From positions 1-9,816 of the forward strand of contig JBAVQS010000168.1 of the NCBI GenBank assembly GCA_049694275.1: a stretch of DNA of 9,816 nucleotides. Reading direction: 5' to 3'. The notes beneath the pieces were generated by a model. It saw only the letters and a list, made by a program, of their open reading frames with translations, did not search any database and was not told the origin of the DNA. Both the position numbers and the translations under genes were made by a program. Source of the DNA: JBAVQS01 sp049694275. Its GTDB lineage: Bacteria > Chloroflexota > Anaerolineae > UBA4142 > SHND01. This document shows, piece after piece, positions 1-6,462 of the stretch (the first letter of the stretch is position 1; every line of letters begins with the position of its first letter).

Positions 1-3000
1 GAATATCAGAGCCCTCAATATCAAGGGATTGACTTTGGCGCAGTGGTCGAGGTCCCGATGCAGGCCGGCGGGGAGTTGATTGGCGTGCTGGGTGTGACCG
101 AGCTGGGCGACTCGCAACGGCGCTATACCGAGGACGACGCGCGTCTCCTCGCGCTCTTTGCCGGGCAGGCCGCCGGCGCCGTCCGCAGCATCCGCCTGTT
201 ACAGGAGACTCGCATCCGCGCTCAGCAGTTGGCCTTGCTCTACGATGCCGGGCTGACGTTAAACAGCGTGCTCGAGCCGCGCGCCCAACTCGAATTCCTG
301 TTCAAAATCGCCATGCGCGCGCTCCATGCCGACCGCGCCGAGTTCTTTCGCTACGATCCTGCCCATCAGCAAGTCACCCTCGAGCTCGGCGTGGGCTATT
401 CGCCAGAGGCGCTGCGCGTGCTGAGCAACCGGCGGTTTTCCGTTACCCGCGAAGAGGGATTCCACGGATGGGTGTTTCAGCACCGGGTGCCGCTCAACAT
501 CCCGGATCTTTTGACAGACCCGCGTTATATGCGGGTGGACGATTCGCTCCGTTCGGGCCTTTGGACGCCGGTGGAACACGAAGGACAAATTCAAGGGATT
601 CTGGCTATTCTCAGTACGCGCCCGGCCGCGTTTAGCATTCAGGACGAGCGTCTCCTGGTACTCTTTGCCAACCAGGCCGCCATCGCCCTGGAGAATGCGC
701 GCCTGTATACGGCAACCCGGCAGGAGCTGGCGGAGCGTAACCGGGTGGAACTGGCGCTGCGCGACAAGATTCGGACTTTGCAAACCCTGGCCGAGATCGA
801 TCGCCAGGTCATGGCGATCAGCGAGCTGCCGGCCCTCATGGACCTGTTCTGTGCACGCACGGCGGATCTGCTCCACGTCCCTAAAGTGGTCGTGACCATT
901 CTCAACGGGGAGCGGATTCAAATCCTGGCTACTCGGGGACTCATCGCGCCGGAGCTCGTCATCCCGGAATTTATCCGCACCGAACAGCAAATCCTGGGAG
1001 ATCGTTTTATACATCCCCACCAGAACATTACCGTAGCCGAAAAGGTAACGGACGATGAACCCCGGATGGCCCAATTTCGCCGTCGGGAGGGCATCCAGGC
1101 GCTAGCGCGCAGCACCCTGCTGGCCGGCAATCGGACGATGGGCCACTTGCTCGTCTTTGATACCAAGCCGCGCCCGTGGAGCGCCGATGATCTCGAGTTG
1201 CTCAGCCTGCTGGCCGGACAGGCCGCCATTGCGATTGAAAAGACGCGGCTGCTGAACGAACTGGAGCAATCCCTCGCCACCACGACCCGCCTCTATCAAC
1301 TCAGCGGGCAGGTGCTGGTTGCCGCCACATTCGAGGAGACCGCGCGGCTGACCACCCGCATCCTCCGGGAAGGACTTGCCGCCGATATGGCTTCCATCCG
1401 ACTCCTCGACGCGCAGGGACAGACGATTTTCAACTATGGGATTGGCTACCCGGAAGGATTTCCGCATCGCGAGCAGCCACGGGCGGAGGGCGTTACGATG
1501 GAGGCCTGGCGCACAGGCCAGATCCTCATTATCGACGAGCCGGCCCGATTGAATCCCCACCTGCAAGCGCTCGGCGTTCAATGCGGGGTCGCGCTCCCCT
1601 TGCCCGGCGAGGATGAGGTTCTGGGCATTCTGTCCGTCAATTACATGCAGGCCCATTCGTTCTCCGAGCGTGAGGTCCAGTTGCTCCGTCTCTTTGCCAA
1701 TCAGACTGCCCTGGCGCTCCGCAATGTTCGCCTGCTGGAAGAGACCCGGCGCCGCGCAGACCAATTCACCGTGATCAACCGGATCGCCAGCGCGGTCAGC
1801 CGCTCGCGTCACCTCGACGGCATGCTCGAAACTATTTATCGCGAAGTGCAGGGCGCTTTTGCGATCGATGGGTTCTTGATCGCCCTGTACGACGAAGAGA
1901 CCGACGAGTTGGATTTTCGGATTCGAGTGGACGAGCAAGGCCATCTGCCGGCCGAGCGCATGCCGAAAGATGCCGCGCCGCTCTGTAGCTATACGCTGAC
2001 CAAGCGCAAAGCCTTTATCGTCGACGACCTGCAAGCGCAAGGGCAGGATTATCCGCTCCCGGTCATCGTGGGCTCTCCACGCGCGCCGCGCTCGTGGCTC
2101 GGCGCGCCCATGCAGTTTGGCACCAAAGTCATTGGCATTCTCTCGCTCCAGGCATATGCCCCACATGCCTATAGCGAGGACGACAGACGGTTGCTCGAAA
2201 CGATTGCCGACCAGGCGGCGGTCGGGATCGAGAACGCGCGGCTCTATGAAGAGACGCGGCAGCGGCTGGCCGAGCTGGAAGCGATCAACAAGATCTCGAC
2301 GGTGGTCCGGGTCACCGCCTCTTCCGAGGAGATGCTGCAACATATTCTGGACGAGACCCTCACCGCATTGGATGCGACCACCGGGCTGATGGCCTTTGAC
2401 GACGCCGGAGCGCAGGCGCTGCACGTGGGGGCCGCCCGCGGCTGGTTCAACCAGGTTCCACGGACCCTCGCGCGTGGCCAGGGCCTCCTGGGTCGTGTTT
2501 TGAGCAGCGGGGAGGCCGTGATCACGCGCGAGTTTAACCCGGAGATTCCTATGGCCGAACCGGGACGACCGGTCATCCCGGGCGGTTGGGGCGGAGCAAT
2601 CCTACCCATTCGCGCGGCCGAAGCGATTGTGGGCGTGCTCGCCCTCGCGACGCCGCTGCCCCGCGAAATTGCGCCGCACGAAATACGCCTGCTCAGGACG
2701 GTCTCGGAAATTACCGGGAGCGCAGTCCATCGCACCCGGCTTCATGAATCGCTCGAGACCGCCTATCTCGAAACGGTGCTTGCCCTGGCGAACGCGATTG
2801 AGGAGCGCGATAACTATACGCAAGATCACAGCCGCCGGCTCGCCGACATTGCGCTCGCCCTGGCGCGCGCGGTGGGCCTATCGACGGAAGAACAGGAGAC
2901 AATCCGGCTGGCCGCACACCTGCATGACATCGGCAAGATCGGGGTGCCGGACGCCATCCTCCTCAAGCCCGCCATCCTCGAGCCGCATGAATGGCAGGTG

Positions 3001-3324
3001 ATGAAGCGGCATCCTGCCACCGGCGCCGGCATTATTCAGCCCGTACAACGGCTGCGGGATGTCATTCCGCTAATCCTCCATCACCAGGAGCGATATGACG
3101 GCAGCGGCTATCCGGATGGGCTGGCGGGCGAGGCCATCCCGTTAGGAGCGCGCATCCTCAACCTGGCCAACTCGGTCAGCGCCATGCTCGACCACCGCCA
3201 CTACCGGGAGGAGCGCACCTGGGAGCAGGTCCGCGACGAAGTACAGCGTTGCGCCGGGACCCAGTTCGACCCCCACCTGATTGAGGTTCTGCTCCGTATC
3301 GAAAACCAGATACGCGCGAAATAA
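1..3324 (+). CDS. Multi-GAF sensor protein with C-terminal HD-GYP domain (5' end outside window)
   Basis: The frame is open from base 1 with no convincing start, and the first ~60 residues are the second half of a GAF domain, so the gene begins upstream. A partial GAF (about 1-195) is followed by five more (about 250-700, 780-1245, 1290-1730, 1770-2240, 2290-2740). Most end in a near-repeated helix of the type LFANQAA-ALENARLY, and the linkers look helical or coiled-coil. The C-terminal HD-GYP domain (about 2765-3310) should hydrolyse c-di-GMP. It has the ERD-YT--H helix, HDIGK (HD at 2923-2928), HHQER (3079-3093) and DGSGYP (3097-3114). The last Asp of the HD metal site is Asn (LAN, codon 3169-3171) and the following conserved Asp is Ser, so activity is uncertain. 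No membrane segment is seen in this part, which suggests a cytoplasmic sensor. GAF ligands cannot be told; no phytochrome-type Cys context was recognised. The family call is firm; substrate and activity are inference. Confidence 0.92.
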   Translation, partial: EYQSPQYQGIDFGAVVEVPMQAGGELIGVLGVTELGDSQRRYTEDDARLLALFAGQAAGAVRSIRLLQETRIRAQQLALLYDAGLTLNSVLEPRAQLEFLFKIAMRALHADRAEFFRYDPAHQQVTLELGVGYSPEALRVLSNRRFSVTREEGFHGWVFQHRVPLNIPDLLTDPRYMRVDDSLRSGLWTPVEHEGQIQGILAILSTRPAAFSIQDERLLVLFANQAAIALENARLYTATRQELAERNRVELALRDKIRTLQTLAEIDRQVMAISELPALMDLFCARTADLLHVPKVVVTILNGERIQILATRGLIAPELVIPEFIRTEQQILGDRFIHPHQNITVAEKVTDDEPRMAQFRRREGIQALARSTLLAGNRTMGHLLVFDTKPRPWSADDLELLSLLAGQAAIAIEKTRLLNELEQSLATTTRLYQLSGQVLVAATFEETARLTTRILREGLAADMASIRLLDAQGQTIFNYGIGYPEGFPHREQPRAEGVTMEAWRTGQILIIDEPARLNPHLQALGVQCGVALPLPGEDEVLGILSVNYMQAHSFSEREVQLLRLFANQTALALRNVRLLEETRRRADQFTVINRIASAVSRSRHLDGMLETIYREVQGAFAIDGFLIALYDEETDELDFRIRVDEQGHLPAERMPKDAAPLCSYTLTKRKAFIVDDLQAQGQDYPLPVIVGSPRAPRSWLGAPMQFGTKVIGILSLQAYAPHAYSEDDRRLLETIADQAAVGIENARLYEETRQRLAELEAINKISTVVRVTASSEEMLQHILDETLTALDATTGLMAFDDAGAQALHVGAARGWFNQVPRTLARGQGLLGRVLSSGEAVITREFNPEIPMAEPGRPVIPGGWGGAILPIRAAEAIVGVLALATPLPREIAPHEIRLLRTVSEITGSAVHRTRLHESLETAYLETVLALANAIEERDNYTQDHSRRLADIALALARAVGLSTEEQETIRLAAHLHDIGKIGVPDAILLKPAILEPHEWQVMKRHPATGAGIIQPVQRLRDVIPLILHHQERYDGSGYPDGLAGEAIPLGARILNLANSVSAMLDHRHYREERTWEQVRDEVQRCAGTQFDPHLIEVLLRIENQIRAK

Positions 3325-3328
3325 AAAC

Positions 3329-3365
3329 CTCCCGTCAAGATTCCAATCTTGACGGGAGATTTTTT
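3329..3365. terminator. Bidirectional Rho-independent terminator
   Basis: A perfect 12-bp stem (3329-3340 with 3347-3358) and a 6-base loop starts 4 bases after the HD-GYP stop codon. A T-tract follows on the plus strand (3360-3365). The A-run before it (3323-3327) gives a T-tract on the minus strand. It therefore ends both the plus-strand signalling gene and the minus-strand lipoprotein gene, whose stop is at 3364-3366. Confidence 0.93.
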
Positions 3366-4254
3366 AATGGGCCGGCGTGCGCGTCGGGGTCCGTGTGGGT
3401 GTAGGGGTGCGGCTTGGGGTCCCGGTTCGCGTCGGCGTCACGGCGGTTCCCGTCCGGGAGGGCGTGGCCGTGGTCGTCGTCGCCGGCGTATCGGTCGCCT
3501 CCGGCGTCTCTGTGGGGTCTATCACATCCCCCACGGATGAGAAATTCACCACCGCGCTCTGACACGAGCCCGCGCTCTCTCCATTGTCCTCCACTCGCTT
3601 GGAATCCGTCTTGACCGTCGCAATCGTCGAGATGCGGTTCCTGGTTTGGGGGTCTAACAAAAAGATGTACCAGACGCCGCCGCGCGGCCCTTTGACATCA
3701 ATGTTCTGGAAATAATAGCCAGGGCGGCTGCGGTCGGTTCCCGTCACATAATCGTCATTGGGAGCAGGGTCGCCGCCCGGCGACAGGGAAATCCGCGCCA
3801 GCACGCCATTCTTTTCCACCCCGTTCTCATAGACCGTCCCTTCGATATAGGTCCGCACATTCGGACGACAATCGGAAGAGGATACGATGAAGGGAAATTC
3901 TGGAGTTGGGACTGCGGTCTCCGTCGGTTCCAGCGTATCGGTTGGCTCCGGCATATCGGTGGGGACGATGAATGGGACGTCCGTCTCGGTCGGCGCTTCG
4001 GTGTCGGTCGGGGCCTCTGTCTCGGTCGGCGCTTCGGTATCGGTCGGAACCTCCGTCTCGGTCGGCAGGTCCATCATGGTATCCGATGCCACCGTCGGCG
4101 TATGCGTCTCACGCGGCGTGGGCGTTCTCTTGGTTTGTGCAATTGCTGTCGGTTTGCTCGTTGTCTGCTCAAGCGCATCGCCCAGGCGGCAGGCCGAGAG
4201 GATGAGGAACGAACACGCGAGCAGCAGCAGCCAGCGCGCAGTGTTGGATTTCAT
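3364..4254 (-). CDS. Thr/Pro-rich lipoprotein with one globular domain
   Basis: This is a 296-aa predicted secreted lipoprotein. Residues 1-22 form a signal peptide with basic start, Leu-rich core and lipobox LSAC, so Cys22 should be lipidated. Residues ~40-120 are a low-complexity Thr/Pro/Glu stalk with hexads such as PTDTEA. Residues ~127-240 look globular and beta-rich, with two cysteines (129 and 231) that could form a disulphide bracketing the domain. Residues ~245-296 are a second stalk rich in Thr-Pro-Arg. The ATG at 4254 is chosen because it opens directly on the signal peptide and has AAAGGA just upstream; an in-frame ATG at 4329 would add 25 basic residues before it. It is the third gene after the Crp-type regulator, 25 nt behind the small Cys protein. 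Such Thr-Pro stalks are frequent in Chloroflexota surface proteins (family knowledge). The globular domain is not recognised and no function is assigned. Confidence 0.85.
   Translation of the reverse strand: MKSNTARWLLLLACSFLILSACRLGDALEQTTSKPTAIAQTKRTPTPRETHTPTVASDTMMDLPTETEVPTDTEAPTETEAPTDTEAPTETDVPFIVPTDMPEPTDTLEPTETAVPTPEFPFIVSSSDCRPNVRTYIEGTVYENGVEKNGVLARISLSPGGDPAPNDDYVTGTDRSRPGYYFQNIDVKGPRGGVWYIFLLDPQTRNRISTIATVKTDSKRVEDNGESAGSCQSAVVNFSSVGDVIDPTETPEATDTPATTTTATPSRTGTAVTPTRTGTPSRTPTPTRTPTRTPAH
3976..4065 (-). repeat. Five 18-nt coding repeats (PT-D/E-TEA hexads)
   Basis: Five tandem 18-base units (3976-3993, 3994-4011, 4012-4029, 4030-4047, 4048-4065) encode the acidic Thr/Pro hexads of the lipoprotein stalk. 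Units two and four differ at a single base, so the array also looks like a 36-base higher-order repeat, suggesting recent unit duplication. Copy number is likely to vary between strains. Confidence 0.8.
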
Positions 4255-4279
4255 CTTTTCCTTTGATCGGGTGTGCAAT

Positions 4280-4495
4280 TTAGGCCGGGGGCGCGTCGCC
4301 CGCGTCGGCCGCGCAAGATTCCGGAGCATCCGAATCCCGTATCACAATCTCGAACGCCTCATCCGCATCGGCATCCATCCCGGGATGCGTGCTGTAATCC
4401 GGCGGAATCATGCGCGCTGGGTCGGAGAGGGGACAGGCGATGGCGCACAACCCCAGCCAGCCACATTGATAACACAGTTCCCGTTTCTTTTCCAT
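4280..4495 (-). CDS. Small cysteine-cluster protein, unknown function
   Basis: This is a 71-aa protein. Its N-terminus holds all but one of its cysteines in a C8-x2-C11-x5-C17-x3-C21-P arrangement; the rest is acidic (DADADE) and ends in an Ala/Asp-rich tail. The pattern suggests a bound Fe-S cluster or metal. C-x2-C-x5-C is the same spacing as the three N-terminal cluster cysteines of E. coli FNR (established knowledge). The gene starts 11 nt after the stop of the Crp-type regulator and ends 25 nt before the lipoprotein, so it is probably co-transcribed. There is only a weak AGG very close to the ATG, so translational coupling with the regulator is likely. A genuine gene is supported by the tight spacing and the Cys motif, not by a recognised family. 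A ferredoxin-like carrier, a zinc-binding protein or a redox partner of the regulator are all possible. Confidence 0.68.
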   Translation of the reverse strand: MEKKRELCYQCGWLGLCAIACPLSDPARMIPPDYSTHPGMDADADEAFEIVIRDSDAPESCAADAGDAPPA

Positions 4496-4506
4496 ACCTG
4501 GTTTCG

Positions 4507-5214
4507 TTAGCTGATCACCTTTTCCAACCCGGCGCGATCGATAATCACGATGCGCCCGGATTGAATCGCGATCAGGCCGCGCGTCTCGAGCTGCTTGAGC
4601 GAGCGCCCAACCATTTCACGCACTGTCCCGACGCGGGCGGCCATCTCGTGCTGGGTCAAGGTGCGCGCCGCCTCCCGGTCGTCGGCCGTTTCGAGCAGCA
4701 GCTTGGCGAGCCGGGCGCTCACCTGGCGCAAGGAGAGATCCTCGACCAGGCGAACGAGATGGCGCAGGCGCGCGCCCAAATTCTGGATGATCGCCAGCGC
4801 CAGCTCGGGGCGGGTCTGCACCAGTTCCATGAACGCCGCGCGGGGGACGATCCAGAGCAAACAATTCGTCGCTGCAACCACGTTCGCCGGGTTGGGGCCG
4901 TTGTCAAAAACGGACACCTCGTTAAAAGATTCCCCCGGCCCGCAATAGCGCAAGACCTGTTCGCGACCTTCCGGCGAGAGCTTGTAAATCCGCGCACGTC
5001 CTTCGACTACAAAGGCCAGGCCTTCGCCCGGGTCCCCCTCAAGCAAGATGATCTCACCTTTGGTATACGACCGCTCGATGGTGTGCGCCGTGAGAAAAGC
5101 CAGTCCCTCCTCGTTCAGCACGGCGAGATAGGGCTGTGCATGCAAGAGCGCCGCGCGAATTTGCTCCCGGTTGTGAGGGCCGGTGGCAGCGTCCCCGGAA
5201 GAATGATTGGACAT
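4507..5214 (-). CDS. Crp/Fnr-family transcriptional regulator
   Basis: This 235-aa protein has an N-terminal cyclic-nucleotide-binding-type beta-barrel (about residues 25-145), a long dimer helix (~LARLRHL-RLVEDLS) and a C-terminal winged helix-turn-helix. The recognition helix reads VREMVGR, keeping the Arg-Glu and Arg that contact TGTGA in E. coli CRP. FNR has E--SR there instead. The barrel segment is FNEVSVFDNGPNPANVV, without the Arg of the cAMP phosphate cassette, so classical cAMP binding is unlikely. It lacks FNR-type N-terminal cysteines; only two scattered Cys are present. It lies downstream of nirK on the same strand but has its own promoter, and it leads an operon with the small Cys protein and the lipoprotein. 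Regulation of nirK is inferred from the matching TGTGA-N6-TCACA site at 6447-6462. The signal sensed is unknown. The family assignment is firm. Confidence 0.93.
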   Translation of the reverse strand: MSNHSSGDAATGPHNREQIRAALLHAQPYLAVLNEEGLAFLTAHTIERSYTKGEIILLEGDPGEGLAFVVEGRARIYKLSPEGREQVLRYCGPGESFNEVSVFDNGPNPANVVAATNCLLWIVPRAAFMELVQTRPELALAIIQNLGARLRHLVRLVEDLSLRQVSARLAKLLLETADDREAARTLTQHEMAARVGTVREMVGRSLKQLETRGLIAIQSGRIVIIDRAGLEKVIS

Positions 5215-5222
5215 GGCTCTTT

Positions 5223-5252
5223 ATTATATCGCGTTCAGGGCGCTTGTGAAAA
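5223..5252 (-). promoter_or_regulatory. Promoter of the Crp-type regulator operon, possibly leaderless
   Basis: A perfect -10 TATAAT (5228-5223, minus) is preceded after 18 bases by TTTTCA (5252-5247), 4 of 6 to the -35 consensus. The implied transcription start is near 5216, only about 2 bases before the ATG at 5214. The mRNA would therefore be leaderless or nearly so, matching the poor Shine-Dalgarno sequence. The start site is inferred from the -10 position only. Confidence 0.6.
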
Positions 5253-5256
5253 CAAG
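5243..5256. promoter_or_regulatory. Palindromic operator candidate CTTGT-N4-ACAAG
   Basis: Perfect 5-bp arms (5243-5247, 5252-5256) are separated by GAAA. The 5-4-5 architecture is that of FNR-type sites (TTGAT-N4-ATCAA), and the plus strand also contains a TGTGA half-site. It overlaps the candidate -35 of the regulator gene, a geometry that suits repression and autoregulation. A chance palindrome cannot be excluded for arms this short. Confidence 0.45.
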
Positions 5257-5297
5257 TCGCGCGGGTCATTGCCGGAACCCTGCGCACAAATCACGAC

Positions 5298-5324
5298 GGG
5301 GGCGGATGTCAAACATCCGCCCCC
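5298..5324 (-). terminator. GC-rich hairpin behind nirK, probable terminator without a strong U-tract
   Basis: A perfect 12-bp inverted repeat (5298-5309 and 5313-5324) begins 28 bases after the nirK stop codon. It is very stable and well placed, but only a weak T-run (GATTTGTG) follows on the minus strand. It may end or slow nirK transcription, or protect the 3' end of the mRNA. It separates nirK from the regulator promoter. Confidence 0.6.
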
Positions 5325-5352
5325 GCTCGCGCTCGTTTCGCTGGCCCGACGA

Positions 5353-6384
5353 TCAGTGCGACATGGTGGACGTGTCCGTATTGGCGCCGGTGGTTGCGCC
5401 GCCATCGCCAACCTTGATGAGCCCCATCGCCCCTTTGCCGGTATAGGTGAACGAGTGCGTCACAAAGGGGTAAATACCCGCCTCAGGGATGACGAGCTCG
5501 ACCATATAGCCGCCGCCCGGTGGAATCGTCACCGTCTGCATCCCGTGCTGCACATTCTGCGGGTCGCCGTCGGCATACGCCGTGTCGAACAGCGCCCCGA
5601 TGACGTGAAAGGCCGAAAAGGTAGTCGGCCCGGCATTGACCACCCAGAGGCGGATGCGCTCGCCAGGGTTCGCGGTCAGCGGCGTATCCTTGTACTGGTT
5701 GGCATAGCCGTTAAAGACCACGTAATCGGGCGCGCCCGCCACATTGGCCTTGGCGCTGTCGGTATGGTTCAATCCGTTATCGCCCTTTTTCACGTAAAAC
5801 TCACTCTGGACGATGACGTATTCCTTGGCCACGGGCTTGAGCTCGGGCGATGAGACGACGATGGCGCCATACATCCCGTTGGCAATGTGATGGATGACCG
5901 GCGGGGTGCCGCAGTGATACATAAAGACGCCCGGATAGTTGGCCTTCCATTCAAAGGAGAGGCTCTGTCCCGGCTTGATCGAGACATAGTTCTTGTTCCA
6001 CGGGGTCTGCGCCGCGTGAAAATCAATCGAGTGCTCGATGCTTCCCTGATTGATAAGGGTAAACTGGATGGTGTCTCCCAGGTTGACATGAATCGTCGTT
6101 CCCGGAACTGTGCCGCCATAGGTCCAGAGATCGACCGGGACGCCGGGCGCGATTTCCGTGGTCACGTCCTTGACCGTCAGCGTCACCTGCTTGACCTTGT
6201 CGGAGGAAGCGGCTGGCAGTGCGGGGTCGAACATCTGGTGCGGCTGGACGGCTGGCGGTGCATTCACCTGCGGAGTGGGCATCACCATGTCGCTCGTCGA
6301 ACTGCTCGCCGCGGCGGTCGCGCAGCCGGCGACCCCGGCGATGAGCATCAAAAGGACGGTGAGCATCAAGAATTTGTTTTTCAT
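5353..6384 (-). CDS. nirK: Copper nitrite reductase, class II (AniA-like) lipoprotein
   Basis: This 343-aa two-cupredoxin enzyme is expected to reduce nitrite to nitric oxide outside the membrane. A signal peptide with lipobox VAGC (Cys21) implies a lipid-anchored protein, as in Neisseria AniA. A Ser/Thr/Pro linker follows. Domain 1 carries EHSIDFHAA (His118 type 1 copper, Asp121 catalytic, His123 type 2) and MYHCGTPPVIHHIANGM (His157 type 2, Cys158, His166 and Met171 type 1). The 8-residue Cys-to-His gap and HIANGM are class II features. Domain 2 has FHVIGALFD (His260, the catalytic His) and THSF (His310, type 2 ligand), so all expected ligands are present. The short C-terminal tail is Thr/Ser-rich. 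The start at 6384 has AGAGGG 5 bases upstream. A Crp-type operator and an inverted repeat lie at its 5' end. No NO reductase is in view. Another small-substrate multicopper oxidase is possible but less likely. Confidence 0.88.
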   Translation of the reverse strand: MKNKFLMLTVLLMLIAGVAGCATAAASSSTSDMVMPTPQVNAPPAVQPHQMFDPALPAASSDKVKQVTLTVKDVTTEIAPGVPVDLWTYGGTVPGTTIHVNLGDTIQFTLINQGSIEHSIDFHAAQTPWNKNYVSIKPGQSLSFEWKANYPGVFMYHCGTPPVIHHIANGMYGAIVVSSPELKPVAKEYVIVQSEFYVKKGDNGLNHTDSAKANVAGAPDYVVFNGYANQYKDTPLTANPGERIRLWVVNAGPTTFSAFHVIGALFDTAYADGDPQNVQHGMQTVTIPPGGGYMVELVIPEAGIYPFVTHSFTYTGKGAMGLIKVGDGGATTGANTDTSTMSH

Positions 6385-6420
6385 TTTTACCCTCTTTCTG
6401 TTCAGGATTCTTGATGCTCA
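6360..6420 (-). promoter_or_regulatory. 14-bp inverted repeat bracketing the nirK RBS and start codon
   Basis: Arms 6407-6420 and 6360-6373 are perfect 14-base complements. The 33-base interval holds the Shine-Dalgarno AGAGGG (6395-6390) and the ATG (6384-6382). In RNA the 5' arm would pair with codons 4-9 and place the initiation region in a loop. A second copy of TGAGCATCAA at 6342-6351 gives an alternative 10-bp pairing. Whether the full 5' arm is transcribed depends on the true start site: the candidate near 6413 would leave only 7 bp. Confidence 0.6.
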
Positions 6421-6425
6421 GGATA
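6420..6425 (-). promoter_or_regulatory. Candidate nirK -10 element
   Basis: TATCCT (minus) matches 4 of 6 bases of the -10 consensus and has no good -35, as expected for an activator-dependent promoter. The implied start is near 6413, giving a leader of about 28 bases. TACAAT at 6498-6493 (minus) is a better -10 on sequence alone, but it has no visible -35 and would put the Crp-type site downstream of the start. Confidence 0.4.
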
Positions 6426-6446
6426 CCCGATTGGCGGCTAAAAGTA

Positions 6447-6462
6447 TGTGATAAATGTCACA
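6447..6462. promoter_or_regulatory. Perfect Crp-type operator TGTGA-N6-TCACA upstream of nirK
   Basis: TGTGA-TAAATG-TCACA matches both half-sites of the E. coli CRP core consensus without mismatch. Its centre (6454.5) is 41.5 bases before the start implied by the TATCCT -10 at 6425-6420, the classic class II activator position. The regulator encoded at 5214-4507 keeps the CRP-type recognition residues, so it is the natural candidate to bind here. Confidence 0.75.

Noticed and set aside
1102..2424. Minus-strand open frame (440 codons) within the GAF gene
   Set aside because: It lies antisense to clear GAF domains and its translation has no recognisable family features. Long antisense frames are common in GC-rich DNA.
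3976..4065. Possible CRISPR-like array
   Set aside because: The units are 18-base, contiguous, without spacers, in frame and protein-coding.
3887..4205. Plus-strand frames with VSVGAS-type repeats, first read as a repeat protein
   Set aside because: They are the reverse complement of the 18-nt Thr/Pro stalk repeats of the lipoprotein, which has a signal peptide, lipobox and ribosome-binding site on the minus strand.
5580..5610. Idea that the nitrite reductase had lost its second catalytic His
   Set aside because: Class I wording (HLIGGH) misled at first. Aligned to AniA-type class II sequences (FHVIGEIFD), the catalytic His is His260 and is present.
4273..5853. Long plus-strand open frame (526 codons) opposite the regulator and nirK
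   Set aside because: Its translation has no domain or coherent composition, and it lies antisense to well-supported genes. It is a by-product of GC-rich codon use on the other strand.
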